Position numbers and translations under genes: made by a program. The notes beneath the pieces were generated by a model. The model did not search any database and was not told the origin of the DNA. It saw nothing but the letters and a program-made list of their open reading frames with translations. This document shows, piece by piece, positions 1-9,500 of a stretch of 64,000 nucleotides of DNA. This stretch comes from Caballeronia sp. GAFFF1 (GTDB lineage Bacteria > Pseudomonadota > Gammaproteobacteria > Burkholderiales > Burkholderiaceae). The DNA lies in contig NZ_JALQEM010000038.1 in the NCBI RefSeq assembly GCF_023630705.1, positions 89,268 to 153,267 on the forward strand, read 5' to 3'. Positions within the stretch are counted from its first letter, which is position 1. Every line of letters begins with the position of its first letter.

Positions 1-239
1 AACTGACGACGCGGCTGCCACGGATTCGGCACGATGGCGTCTAGCGGAATCTCCGTCTCGACACCCTTCGATTCCAACTCTTGAATCCGAAGCTGCGCCG
101 CCGCAAGTGCGCTCGTAATACCCGGCATCGTCTGCGGACCGCGGGCGTTGCGATCCTTCTTCGCCTCGCCTTTGAAGTCGGCCGGCTTCGGAAGGTTGGC
201 CGTCTTGGCCATGAGTTGTTCTCTGATGTTGTTACTCAC
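1..239 (-). CDS. parB: ParB-family partition protein, N-terminal part only (runs off the window)
   Basis: Centromere-binding partition protein that loads on parS sites and stimulates ParA. Reading leftward from a GTG at 239 gives 79 codons with no stop before the window edge. The segment IPLDAIVPNPWQPRR near residues 64-78 is the typical ParB N-terminal start, ahead of the arginine-rich CTPase box that would lie outside. The GTG overlaps the TGA of parA by three bases (GTGA), the usual arrangement of coupled parAB genes. An alternative ATG start lies at 212. The protein is cut by the window boundary, not visibly broken. Confidence 0.85.
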   Translation of the reverse strand, partial: MSNNIREQLMAKTANLPKPADFKGEAKKDRNARGPQTMPGITSALAAAQLRIQELESKGVETEIPLDAIVPNPWQPRRQ

Positions 240-1447
240 GCCGCCTCCTTCCAGGATTTAACGAACATATCGTCGAGCCACTTCGCATACTGCATCATTG
301 GCTGCCGAACCCGTTGCAGCGACTTCGCCGTCGAGTGCGTGCTGACGACATCCAGCGCAGTCGAGAATGACAACGCACCGCCACTCATCACGGAACTTGC
401 CGGAATCTCGAACGGATCAAGCCAGCGTCCATATGCGCTTTGCGCCCATTGGCGGACCACCGGCGCAGACGAAGTCTTACCGTAATCGACCTTCGACAGC
501 AGGATCGAAATGAAGTCGTACACCTTGTCTTCCTCATAGGGCAGGAAGTCCTCAGCGACATCGGAAAAAAGCCGCCAGAATGCCAACGAGCTGATGAAGT
601 CCAGATTCTCGGGAATCATCGGCATGACGAGCGCGTCGGCGGCCAGCAACGCGTTGAGGTTCATGTACGACAGCGAAGGCGACGTGTCGATCAGGATGTA
701 GTCGTATTGCGCGCGCAGCGGCTCGAGGCCTTCCCGCAACACCGCCCAGAACCGATAGCCCTGGATCGTCTTCTGGCGTGCGGGAAGAAGAAACTCCGCT
801 CCGTACAAAAAGGTGTGGCCGGGGATGATGTCGAGGCCATCCCAGTAAGTCGACTGTACACTCGCCCCCAGCCCGCCCTCGACGTTCTGGTCATAGATAT
901 AAGGAAGCACCGTGTCGTCTCCCGAGATTTCTTTCTCGGCATACAGCCCACAAAGTTCAGACGCCGACGCTTGCGGATCAAGGTCAATGAGCAGAACTTT
1001 TCGCCCCAGCAGCGTCAGTGCTTGTGCGAGGCAGACCGTTGTCGTAGTCTTCGCCGAGCCACCCTTCAACTGAGCCGTGGTCAGCACCTTGCCGCGGAAC
1101 GTACCGTCCGCGTCATCGAGCCGGGTCTGATAGATATCGGACGCCATCTTTACCCACAGACGAACCTCGGGTAGCGTGAACGTACGGCTGCGTCCGCTTC
1201 CGTTGAGCGTGCCGCTCGGCAGGCCGCCTTCGCCCTTAGTCACAAGATATTGAATCTGCTGGCGAGTCAGATTGCACATCTCGGCGAGCTCGCTGATGGT
1301 GTAGAAGGGCGCAGTCTTGCGCGGGCGCGGCGCGAGAATCTGCTCGCGAAGGTTGTCCGAAAACGGTTCGAGGTTGTCCGCAAACTCCGCGACTTCCCGG
1401 AGCGACACCTTGCGATCTTCCATTGGTAAGCTGCCTACGTTGGCCAT
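236..1447 (-). CDS. parA: ParA-family partition ATPase with N-terminal helix-turn-helix
   Basis: ATPase that segregates the replicon together with ParB. The 403-residue product is of the long type (ParA of plasmids and secondary chromosomes). A MerR-like helix-turn-helix lies around residues 48-100 (TISELAEMCNLTRQQIQYLV). The deviant Walker A motif KGGSAKTT is near residues 128-135 and DLDPQAS (Walker A-prime region) near 156; the Walker B-like segment is ILIDTSPSL. The N-terminal DNA-binding part implies that it represses its own promoter, as known for P1/P7-type ParA. It is transcribed away from the origin and the Rep gene and is translationally coupled to parB. Confidence 0.92.
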   Translation of the reverse strand: MANVGSLPMEDRKVSLREVAEFADNLEPFSDNLREQILAPRPRKTAPFYTISELAEMCNLTRQQIQYLVTKGEGGLPSGTLNGSGRSRTFTLPEVRLWVKMASDIYQTRLDDADGTFRGKVLTTAQLKGGSAKTTTTVCLAQALTLLGRKVLLIDLDPQASASELCGLYAEKEISGDDTVLPYIYDQNVEGGLGASVQSTYWDGLDIIPGHTFLYGAEFLLPARQKTIQGYRFWAVLREGLEPLRAQYDYILIDTSPSLSYMNLNALLAADALVMPMIPENLDFISSLAFWRLFSDVAEDFLPYEEDKVYDFISILLSKVDYGKTSSAPVVRQWAQSAYGRWLDPFEIPASSVMSGGALSFSTALDVVSTHSTAKSLQRVRQPMMQYAKWLDDMFVKSWKEAA

Positions 1448-1646
1448 TCTGCGCTTTCTCCCTGTATTGACGCTGAAGCGCAGAATACACGAATATGCGT
1501 AAACAGGCTTGCAAAGCGGCGAAATTTCGCAGTTCCTTGTCGCGAAAAGGCTCTAAAGCGTGATACTTCGGCTTTCACGATGCGCACCTCACAACCCAAG
1601 AGCCGGTGTTTTCCAACCGAGTTTGTGGCACCGGAAACGCTCGCAG

Positions 1647-2003
1647 CACAAAAACCGCCTCGGGGGTGGTTTTTGTGTCCGAGCAAATCCTCGTTAAATC
1701 AATCACTTAGGTCAAAAGGAAGTGCCAATCGGCCGTCGTGTAGCGCCGGTTGGTTCGGTTTTTTTGTAAACCTAGACCTACACACCTACAAACACAGCTG
1801 CGAAAACCCTTTGTAATCAATGCGTACCCTTGTGAATAGAGACGGTTTTTGGGAAGAGCCGGGCGGTTTTTGTGCGGGCCCGGCTGCAAACTGGGCGGCC
1901 TGAGACGGTTTCTGTGCGCATTGGGGTGGAATTTGGGCCGTGCGCGCGTCCGCGGGGCGTTTTTTGTGCGGTCCGACAGGATGAAAGCGGGGCGGTTTTT
2001 GTG
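1647..2003 (+). repeat. Iteron array, motif GGCGGTTTTTGTG
   Basis: Copies are seen at 1665-1677 (GGTGGTTTTTGTG), 1841-1853 (GACGGTTTTTGGG), 1862-1874 (exact), 1904-1916 (GACGGTTTCTGTG), 1956-1968 (GGCGTTTTTTGTG) and 1991-2003 (exact), with an inverted exact copy at 1647-1659. The inverted copy and the 1665 copy form a near-palindrome with a five-base centre. Starts of the 1841, 1862 and 1904 copies are spaced 21 and 42 bases apart, two and four helical turns. A weaker T-rich relative lies near 1754-1768. These are the likely binding sites of the Rep protein encoded immediately to the right. Confidence 0.85.
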
Positions 2004-2031
2004 TTGACACGCTTTTCGCGCCTGTTAGAGT
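2004..2031 (+). promoter_or_regulatory. Candidate sigma-70 promoter of rep, abutting an iteron
   Basis: TTGACA at 2004-2009 is a perfect -35 box; TAGAGT at 2026-2031, 16 bases later, matches four of six -10 positions. It lies 25 bases upstream of the rep start codon. The last iteron (1991-2003) touches the -35 box, so Rep bound there should block RNA polymerase. That would give autoregulation, as known for iteron plasmids. Confidence 0.6.
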
Positions 2032-2056
2032 GCCGGGACAGTAGCCGAACCGAAGA

Positions 2057-3454
2057 ATGGACAATCAAGATTTCACCGTCACCCCTCAGCAACTCGCGCT
2101 GGACATCTACGAAGATATGTCCGGACAAGGCGCGGCCATTTGCGAGGCGACGCGCGATATCGGTTTTCTGCGGAACAACATTTTCACGCGCGTGGGCGGC
2201 CTCGGGATCGCGGCGCGTCGCGTGCTCGACGCCGCGTATTTCATCGTCGCGACGAAAGCGCCGGACGAACTGATCGACGACAAGATCTACACCTTCACCG
2301 CCGACGTGAACTACTTCAAGTGGCTGATGCGCTACGACAGTCGCAACCACAGTCACCTGATCGCGCAGATGAGAGCGGCCGCGCGGGCGCGCGTCGAAAT
2401 CATGACGGCGCCGTCCATCGAGGAACTGACGGAAAAGGACTCGTGGGGCACCATCAGTTTGCTCGGTGACTGCTACATCGAGCGGAACGTTGTCTGCGTG
2501 CTGCTTTCAGGACGCGTCATCAAGTATCTGATCAGCCCCTACAAGGCCCACTGGTTGAGCCTGCGTGCCTCCACGGCCTTTTCGCTGTCGCTCGCACGTG
2601 CGATCTACGACCGGCTGATTCCGTGCGAAGGTCACGGCGTGACCGAATGGTTCCCGTTCGAAGAGGTGCTCGAATGGCCGGGCAAAGTCGGTGAGTCGCG
2701 CAAGGAAGTCAAGGAGTTCAAGAAGCGGTTTCTGGAGCCGGCTATCGACCAACTCAATGAAGTCTCGGACTTCGACGTGAGCTGGGAAGCCAACGCCGAC
2801 CGCGCCACGCGCGACAAGCTCAAGATCCGCTTTCGCTTCACGAAGAAGCAGGGCGCGGATGCAGCGCGGGCTGGCATCGCCGACGAGATGTACTTGCTTC
2901 TGCATAACGAATTCGCGTTCGACACGCCGGACTTCGAGCGCCTCGCCAAGCGCCGCGATGTGTGGACGGACGAGCGCCTCGAACAGGCGATCGAATACAC
3001 GCGGTTCAAGCTGAACGAAGGCAAGGTCACCGTGAGCCCGCGCGGCTATCTCTTCAAGGCGCTGGAAGGCAACTATCGTATCGGAGATGCGGACCGCAAG
3101 ATGGCTGCGATCAAGGCCCGCCAACTCGAAGAAGAGAAGAAAGGGCGGCGCGAGCGCGACGCCGCGCAGGCGCAACTCGAAGCGACCATCCAGGCGCAGA
3201 ACGATTCCGCGAAAGCGAAGATCAGCGAAGAAATCAGAATGGGGCGGGAGTTCTTCGAATCCGCGGACGCGCAGTCACGCAAGGAACTGTGCCATTCGTT
3301 CGTCAGCCAGCTGATTCCGCAACGGCTCATCGAGAAACAGGGCCTGTCGCGCGAATCGTTGAGTGCGGAAAACATTCTGACGGTCAATCGCGTCGTTGCC
3401 GACGCGTTCTGCTCGCACGTGTACGTCAAGATGAAGAAGGCGCGGCCGAACTGA
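2057..3454 (+). CDS. Replication initiator protein, Rep_3/RepB family
   Basis: Initiator that binds the adjacent iterons and opens the origin. The 465-residue product shows the two-winged-helix layout of Rep_3 (PF01051)-like initiators in its first ~300 residues, with the segment RASTAFSLSLARAIYDRL near residues 170-190 and a second winged region ending in an RFRFTKKQG-like segment. A charged, Gln/Glu/Lys-rich probable coiled coil follows around residues 350-395. The ATG at 2057 follows the promoter described at 2004-2031. It converges with the MFS gene with only 16 bases between. Large initiators of this type are common on Burkholderia chromosomes 2/3 and megaplasmids. Confidence 0.85.
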   Translation: MDNQDFTVTPQQLALDIYEDMSGQGAAICEATRDIGFLRNNIFTRVGGLGIAARRVLDAAYFIVATKAPDELIDDKIYTFTADVNYFKWLMRYDSRNHSHLIAQMRAAARARVEIMTAPSIEELTEKDSWGTISLLGDCYIERNVVCVLLSGRVIKYLISPYKAHWLSLRASTAFSLSLARAIYDRLIPCEGHGVTEWFPFEEVLEWPGKVGESRKEVKEFKKRFLEPAIDQLNEVSDFDVSWEANADRATRDKLKIRFRFTKKQGADAARAGIADEMYLLLHNEFAFDTPDFERLAKRRDVWTDERLEQAIEYTRFKLNEGKVTVSPRGYLFKALEGNYRIGDADRKMAAIKARQLEEEKKGRRERDAAQAQLEATIQAQNDSAKAKISEEIRMGREFFESADAQSRKELCHSFVSQLIPQRLIEKQGLSRESLSAENILTVNRVVADAFCSHVYVKMKKARPN

Positions 3455-3470
3455 CTCCCCGCATCCGGCC

Positions 3471-4742
3471 TCATTCTTTCGACGATGCCGGGTCGCTCAG
3501 CGGCTTCTGGCATGCCGCAAGCGCAGCGCCGAGCGCAAGCATGGCTGCGGAGTAGACGAGACCGCGACTGAGCCCGCCGCTGTCCGAAATGCGGCCGATC
3601 ACTGTGGGACCGACAATCTGACCGACCGCGAAGACGATCGTGAAGGCGTTGATGCCGCTTGCCCATTGGCTCGCAGCAAGGTTGTGCCGGACGAAGGCTG
3701 TCGTCGACGCTACGGCGGATAAAAACGTCGCGCCGAACAGCAGACCGGATGCGAACGCGGCCACCGGATGCGCGAGCAGGGCGGGCACGAGCGTCGCCAC
3801 GGCAAGGAGCGCGTTGAGCAACGCGAGCGCCTGACCGCCGCGCACCCGGTCGAGCAGTCCCGACCACACACGCGCGGAGACGACCGTCGCCACGCCGAGC
3901 ACCACGTAGAAGCCGCTGACGACGGTCGCGGTCATGCCCGCCGTGCGCAGCAACGCGACGATAAACGTCATGTACCCGATATAGCCGACGCCGAAGCACC
4001 CATATCCCGCGAGCGCGAGGATATAGCGCCTGTGCCGCACCGGCCGATGCGCCGCGACTGGCGCTCCGCGTGCTGCCATCGGTTGCTCAGAGGCGGAGTC
4101 GATACGCCGCGCGGCCCACACTGCGGCTATTCCGCAGAGGGCGCACGCTGCCGCCAGCGCGAACCAGGCGTATCGCCAGCCGTGCGTATCGGACGATATC
4201 GTCAGCGGGACGAGGATCGACGAAAGCGCGATGCCCCAACCCGTGCCGCCGTAATACAAGCCGATGATGAGCCCCGAATCGCGAGGCGAAAGCGACGCGA
4301 GGCGGGCCGCCAGCACCCCGCCGCTCACGAAGACGAGCGCGCTCGCGGCACCGGTCACGACCCGCAGCAGAAGCAGCCCGTTGGTCTGTGTGACCGCGCC
4401 GCTCAATGCCATCAACAGCGCCGTCGCGACACAGCCTGCGACGAAAAGCGTCCGCGGCGCGCTCCGCCGCGAAAGCCGCCAGAACGCGAATGCGCCGAGC
4501 AGATAGCCCAGCGCGTTGGCGGTGTTCATCGCGCCCGCCTGCGCGAAGTTCCATCCGAGGTCGAGCTTCATCGGGGGCAGGAGCAAGGCATACGCGAAGC
4601 GGGCGAACCCGAGCGCGATTGCGCTGCCGAGCGACAAGGCGACCGCGAGCCGCCGCGCGTGCGAACGGCTTGCCGATGCAAAAGCGACTTGCGGCTGCGC
4701 CCGAGGACCCGCGCCGCTGTCGATAGTCTCTGGATTTCGCAC
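3471..4742 (-). CDS. YbfB/YjiJ-family MFS transporter
   Basis: Predicted inner-membrane transporter with about twelve hydrophobic segments. The opening membrane segment (GSAIALGFARFAYALLLPPMK) is the signature of the YbfB/YjiJ family (PF06779), whose substrate is not established. I prefer the GTG at 4742, preceded by GGAG eleven bases away, giving 423 residues. An in-frame ATG at 4823 would add 27 basic, non-membrane residues unlike the family. The gene stands alone: it converges with rep on one side, and the next gene upstream, on the same strand beyond 4858, encodes an unrelated secreted enzyme. Confidence 0.8.
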   Translation of the reverse strand: MRNPETIDSGAGPRAQPQVAFASASRSHARRLAVALSLGSAIALGFARFAYALLLPPMKLDLGWNFAQAGAMNTANALGYLLGAFAFWRLSRRSAPRTLFVAGCVATALLMALSGAVTQTNGLLLLRVVTGAASALVFVSGGVLAARLASLSPRDSGLIIGLYYGGTGWGIALSSILVPLTISSDTHGWRYAWFALAAACALCGIAAVWAARRIDSASEQPMAARGAPVAAHRPVRHRRYILALAGYGCFGVGYIGYMTFIVALLRTAGMTATVVSGFYVVLGVATVVSARVWSGLLDRVRGGQALALLNALLAVATLVPALLAHPVAAFASGLLFGATFLSAVASTTAFVRHNLAASQWASGINAFTIVFAVGQIVGPTVIGRISDSGGLSRGLVYSAAMLALGAALAACQKPLSDPASSKE

Positions 4743-4857
4743 GCTCGTCGCTTCTCCGGATCGCTTGAATCGCTGATGGTGCGGCTTATGGTAGCGCGTC
4801 GAGCTCGCCCGTACCCTTCGCATCGCCGCCCATCGTCGAATTCACGCGAAGCAGAAG

Positions 4858-6210
4858 TTACATCGGATGCGCGGCGACGAAATTCTTGAACGCCGCATAC
4901 ACCGGCTTTTGAGTGACGCCGTCGTTCATCAAGAGACCGTAGTTGCCTTCGCCGCCGACCGGATCGTCGTAGAGCTCGTACACCTGGATCGCCTGAAGGT
5001 TGTACCGCGACGCCACCGCGACGAACTGCGCCATCATCGTGTTTCCGACCATGTAGGACGCGATCTGCGCGTCCGAGCCGTAGGACGGGCGCACGCCGAA
5101 CTCGGTCAGCCAGATCGGCTTGCCGAACGCCTGCAATGCGGCAAGCACGTCGTGGCAGCCGGTGCCGCCGCACGCGCGCGTGATGTCGCCCTGCTCGGAA
5201 TACCAATGCCAGCCGGTGATGTCCCACGTGACCTTCGGATGACCCGTCGTGCCGTCCGGCTGCGTGCCGTTCCAGAGCATGTCGTCGAAGCCGTAGTGCA
5301 GCCACGTATCCCCGCCGATGATGATCTTGCCGTTCGTATCGACCGATTTGATGCCAGCGATCATGCCGCGTATCACGCCGCGCGCCTTCTGGAAGAGCGC
5401 ATTGTCGAACTGTTGCGGATAGACGCCGTCCACGTTGCCGACCAGCGTCATCGCGCCGAGTTCGTTCGACACCTCGTAGTACGGATACCGATACGACGTC
5501 GCCGTCTGTTGACCGAGCGCAAAGCCCGCGGTGTAGGCGTCCGTCTCGCTGTTGAAGGTGCGCGGGTCGGACAGCAGCACCGGAAACACCGTCACGCCGC
5601 CTGCGGCCATCGACCTTGCGATGCCCGCCAGCTTCGTGGCGGTGGCCTGGCTGTACACCTCGTTGCGATACAGCTTCGCGCCGAGATCCTGCAGTTGCGA
5701 AAGCTGGCGCGCGGGACTGGAGATGTCGTAGGCGCCGCCTTCGTTGTTGTGGCCATTGGCGCCATAGAAGATCGACGCAGAGGCATTGACCGGCGCGGGG
5801 GCGCTTACCGGCGCGCTCGCGCTCGATCCTGTCGAGTTGTTCAGGCTAACGGGCGTCGCGTTGCTTGCCGTCGCCGTGCTGCTCGGCGAAGTGCTGCCCG
5901 GCGTTGTGCTGGCCGCTGCAGCGGCCGTGGAGTTCGCGGCGGACTGCGCGGTGGTCGTGCTCGGGGACACGACGGCAGTGCCGCTGCCCGAGTACGAAGC
6001 CGACGAAGCCGACGAAGCGGCGGAAGCCGCATCGCTGCCCGGATTGCTGACGGCGGTGCCGGTGGCGGCGCTTTTCGCTGCGCCCGCCGTGCCGTCGCCT
6101 CCCCCGCCGCCGCCGCACGCCGTCAGGAGCGCGGTGATCGCCAGAACTACGGCGAACAGGGCGCACGGGCGCGCCTGGAAAAGAGCGCGTGCATTCGAAT
6201 TGATCGTCAT
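4858..6210 (-). CDS. Secreted lipoprotein with clan-A-like glycoside hydrolase domain
   Basis: The 450-residue product begins with a lipoprotein signal peptide ending in ALLTACGGGG (lipobox Cys at about residue 32). A linker of roughly 110 residues, almost entirely Ser, Ala, Thr, Gly and Pro, follows. The C-terminal ~300 residues resemble a TIM-barrel hydrolase of the GH39/GH5 kind. EVSNELG near the middle fits the Asn-Glu acid/base strand and WLTEFGV fits the nucleophile Glu strand. Two Cys in RACGGTGCHD may form a disulfide. It is likely an outer-membrane-anchored or exported enzyme acting on a polysaccharide; the substrate cannot be read from sequence. It stands apart from tssM by 381 bases and is probably its own transcription unit. 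Confidence 0.7.
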   Translation of the reverse strand: MTINSNARALFQARPCALFAVVLAITALLTACGGGGGGDGTAGAAKSAATGTAVSNPGSDAASAASSASSASYSGSGTAVVSPSTTTAQSAANSTAAAAASTTPGSTSPSSTATASNATPVSLNNSTGSSASAPVSAPAPVNASASIFYGANGHNNEGGAYDISSPARQLSQLQDLGAKLYRNEVYSQATATKLAGIARSMAAGGVTVFPVLLSDPRTFNSETDAYTAGFALGQQTATSYRYPYYEVSNELGAMTLVGNVDGVYPQQFDNALFQKARGVIRGMIAGIKSVDTNGKIIIGGDTWLHYGFDDMLWNGTQPDGTTGHPKVTWDITGWHWYSEQGDITRACGGTGCHDVLAALQAFGKPIWLTEFGVRPSYGSDAQIASYMVGNTMMAQFVAVASRYNLQAIQVYELYDDPVGGEGNYGLLMNDGVTQKPVYAAFKNFVAAHPM

Positions 6211-6591
6211 TATGATTTCACTTAGGAATGCTGATCGAGACCGGGATCGCCCAACGCGAAAGCGCGAGCCGAATGTCCAGAAGACAACGGATGGATGAGC
6301 GGACCCTCGCGCGGCAAGCCCGATCGGCGATGCAAATGGAAAGTGCGGCGGGATGCGACACGCTGTCCCGCTTGGGGTTCGGACGTAACTACGGCCGGAA
6401 AAGACGGGACTTTAGGGTCCGGTGTCGTCAAATTTGCGTGGACGGCACGCGCTGAACGGGCAGGTCCGCCAACGTTTGCTCAAGGTCGGCGGCGAAGCGG
6501 AAATATGTGCCGGGAACTCAGGCTGATGCCGCTGTCGGCGAGAGCCGGCTACGCCTGTCGACCGCGCGCCCGTCTGCCGAAGCGGCGATGC
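6211..6591. other. Intergenic region between the hydrolase lipoprotein and tssM
   Basis: These 381 bases hold no convincing gene. They should contain the promoter of the leftward lipoprotein gene and the 3' end of the tssM transcript. I see no T-tract terminator and no clear -35/-10 pair with proper spacing. Confidence 0.5.
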
Positions 6592-9500
6592 TTACTGACT
6601 GCTCGCCGAAGCCGCCGGGGCGGGGTCGGCAGCGGCGGCGGCTGCGGTTGCGGCGGTTGCGGCCGTCTGCGACGGCAATGCCGGCAATCCGGGCGGCGGG
6701 CCGCTGTCGGGCAAGTTGAAGATCGGCATGGAACTCGGGCAGCGGAACGTGGTGAGCAGATCGCTCGTGAGCGGATTCGCCACGCTGCCGGCCGTCGCGA
6801 TATCGAGCACCGCCTTGCGGCCCTCGAAGCCGAAGACGACACGCGTGCGGCCCGGCGTCGCCGTCGGCACGACTTCGCCGAGACGCATCAGGCGCATGAG
6901 CGCCCACGGGCCGTCGGCTGCGATGGTCGATGTATCGGCGCGGATGCGCGGGCTCGCCGTGAGTTCCGCATGCACGCCGCCGCGCGGGCCGGGCCAACTG
7001 ATGCGAGTCGGCGTGACGGGGCCGTGCTGGTAGAGCGCGTTTTGACCGTCGATGTCGATGGAGAGGCTCAGGATCGTCGGATCCAGTTCGGCGATGCGGA
7101 GGTCGGCTTTCCAGGCAAGCTGCTTCTGGCCCTGGTCACTGAAGAAGACGTCGCGGATTTCCTTTGCGTGCTGGAACGGCTCGAGGTCCGGTCCGTGCAC
7201 GGGCTCGGTCGAGCCGGGAAGGGTCTTGTACCGCCACGGCCTCGCGGAAGTATCGACGAACGGCAGCAGATTCTTCGTAAAGAAGTCGTCGAGCACGCCG
7301 CCCTGTGCGAACACGCGCGTGAAGTCTTCCACAGTCACGTCGCGCTTGCTCTCTGGCGAAAAGGGATAGTTGCCTTCCACGGTCAGACGGCACGCGTCCG
7401 TGACGACCGCCTGCATCTGCCGCGAAAGCAATTGGCCGATGCCTTGATTAACCTCGCGCGAGCCTTGCATCGACAGGCCGAGCAGCACTTCGCGGAATGG
7501 CGCGGGCATGGTGTTGGCGGCCATCTTCAGTTTGGATGCCGCGTCGCTCGTCGGTGGCAGGCTGTTGTTGGCGATTGCGTTGTCCGCGACCGTGAGCGAG
7601 GTGTAGTAATCGTTGAGCAGGCTCGTCACGCCGTCGAGGCCCGTCGCGCCTGCCTTGCCGTTGCCGGCCGTCTGGCCGCCGGACTGCGTGTCCGAACTGC
7701 CCGTGACCATCTCGCGCAGGGCAGCAAAGTGACTGTCGACCAGTTCACGTTCGACGCGCTCGGCTGCCCGAATGCCGAGCGTCTTTTCGGCCTTGTCCGC
7801 GACCTTGTCGCTCGCCTTGTCGAGAAGGGAAGGGCCGTCGGCCGAGACGTTGCGGGTGAGCGTCGTCTCGTGGACGGCCGCGTTCGCGAGCCGCGCGAGC
7901 GGCGAATCGGGCGCTGCGAAACGCCGCAGCACCTGCAGATCGAACGCGAGACTCGTGCCGCTGACCGTGCGAATGTCGCCGAGGAACGCGTCCCACTGCT
8001 GCGCGTACTCGGTCAGGTAGAGCCGGCGGATGGCCTCGGTGAGCGGATCGTCGGCGCCCGTGACCGCACTCGCAATCTCAGCCGTTTTTTTTTGAGCCTC
8101 GCCGAGATAAGAGCGGCCCATCACCCAGGCGTCGTCGTCACGCGCCGCATCGACGAATTCGTGCAGCCGCTTGTCGAACAGATTGCGGTAGCCGTCGAAT
8201 GTGAAAAGCCCTGCCACGCCGCGCGAAAGCGGCGCGCCGCTCGCGCGCGTGAAGACGGTGCCCGCCTGTGGGCCCACCGCTCGCAGGAGCGTGAACTCGT
8301 CGGGCGCTTCCTTCTGCATGTCGGCTTTCGCGCGATCGTACAGGCGTTGCGTCGCATTGCTCGAGTCGAGAAAAGCGCGCGCCCGCTGAATCAGCCCGTC
8401 ATTGCGGATGAGTGGTGATCGAACCACCCGGTCGCCAGAGAACAACTGCTCGACGTGACCGATCATCGACGCGCGGCCGCCGAAAATCGACGCGCTGTCC
8501 GTCTTCGCCCAGTCGTCCAGCACCCACGCCTTCACGTCGCCGGCCTTGAACTTGGCGGGATCGTAAAGCATGAGGTAGACGCGCAGCGCGTCGTACGCCG
8601 ACTTCGAATCCTGACTCGCGATGGACGACGAGATGACATCTTCGAGACGATGGACGATCTGCGGCACGAGCAGATTGTCTTCGAGAGCCTGATACGTGAA
8701 GCGGCTCGCATCCGCGATGCCGGGGGCGGTGTACAGGCCGTACCGAAAGCTGGTGTCCGGCTCGGCGAGGTTCAGTCCTGTCCACGTCGGCAGATACAGC
8801 GCCTCGCTCAGCGTATCGGGCACGGCTTCCGGTTTCGGCTCTTTGTAAAGCGCTGCGACGCGCGCCGCGAGCGACTGCGTCTTGTGCGCGATGGCCGCCA
8901 GATAGTTGCTGTTGTTCTCGAAGCTCATATGCAGGCCGACCGCCAGCCAGACGAACAACATGAGCGCGAGCGCGTGACCGAGCAGGCGAAGCATGCGCAG
9001 GCGGTACTCCCAGCGCAGGTTCGGGCGCACGAGATCGGCCTCCGGCACGATCACCTTCGCGAACAGGTCCTGAAGGAAGTAGCTGTGCGTGCTCTGCGGC
9101 GCAGCTTCCTCCGGCGAAACGGCATGTCCGAGACCGGTGGCGAGGCGTTGAACGACAGTGAGCGGCTCGGCGACGACGCGCTGGGCGCTCTGCACCGCGC
9201 TCGTAAAATACACGCCGCGCAGCGTGGCCTGAAGCTGGGTGTCGTCGTAACGTGAATCGACGAACAGTTGCGCGAGGAAATCGACGAGCGGCGCGGCCAG
9301 CGCGCCGAACGCCTCGGGCAACACCGACAAGCGCCGGCGTCTGTCCATGTCGTACTCGTCTTCCAGCCGCGTGTTCACGCCATTGGCGAGACGCGAGGCG
9401 AGTTGCCGAAGCTCGCCGTCGCAGCGCAGAGCGAGGTCGATCTGCGATGCCTCGTTGCCAAGCGGCAGTGTGAAGCCCCACATCTGCGCGCGATGCTCTT

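Larger units (their letters stand above)
1448..2056. other. Probable replication origin and parA/rep divergent control region
   Basis: This 609-base gap between divergent parA and rep has no convincing gene. It contains at least seven copies of a 13-base motif related to GGCGGTTTTTGTG (listed separately). At 1831-1839, TGTGAATAG differs at one position from the complement of a DnaA box (TTATNCACA). The stretch is richer in A and T than its surroundings around 1690-1840, as expected for an unwinding region. A promoter for rep lies at its right end. Iterons beside a Rep_3-family initiator are the standard layout of theta-replicating plasmids and Burkholderia secondary replicons; that this is the functional oriV is inferred. 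Confidence 0.8.

Noticed and set aside
1647..1677. The CACAAAAACCGCC...GGTGGTTTTTGTG palindrome as a terminator
   Set aside because: It could fold as a hairpin with T residues, but it lies between divergent genes and its arms are the same motif as the other iterons, so a Rep-binding pair is the better reading.
6295..8418. A 707-codon open frame on the plus strand
   Set aside because: It is antisense to tssM, Arg-rich and without any domain; GC-rich codons keep the opposite frame open. The same applies to long antisense frames at 14581-16731, 16957-18633 and 4867-6225.
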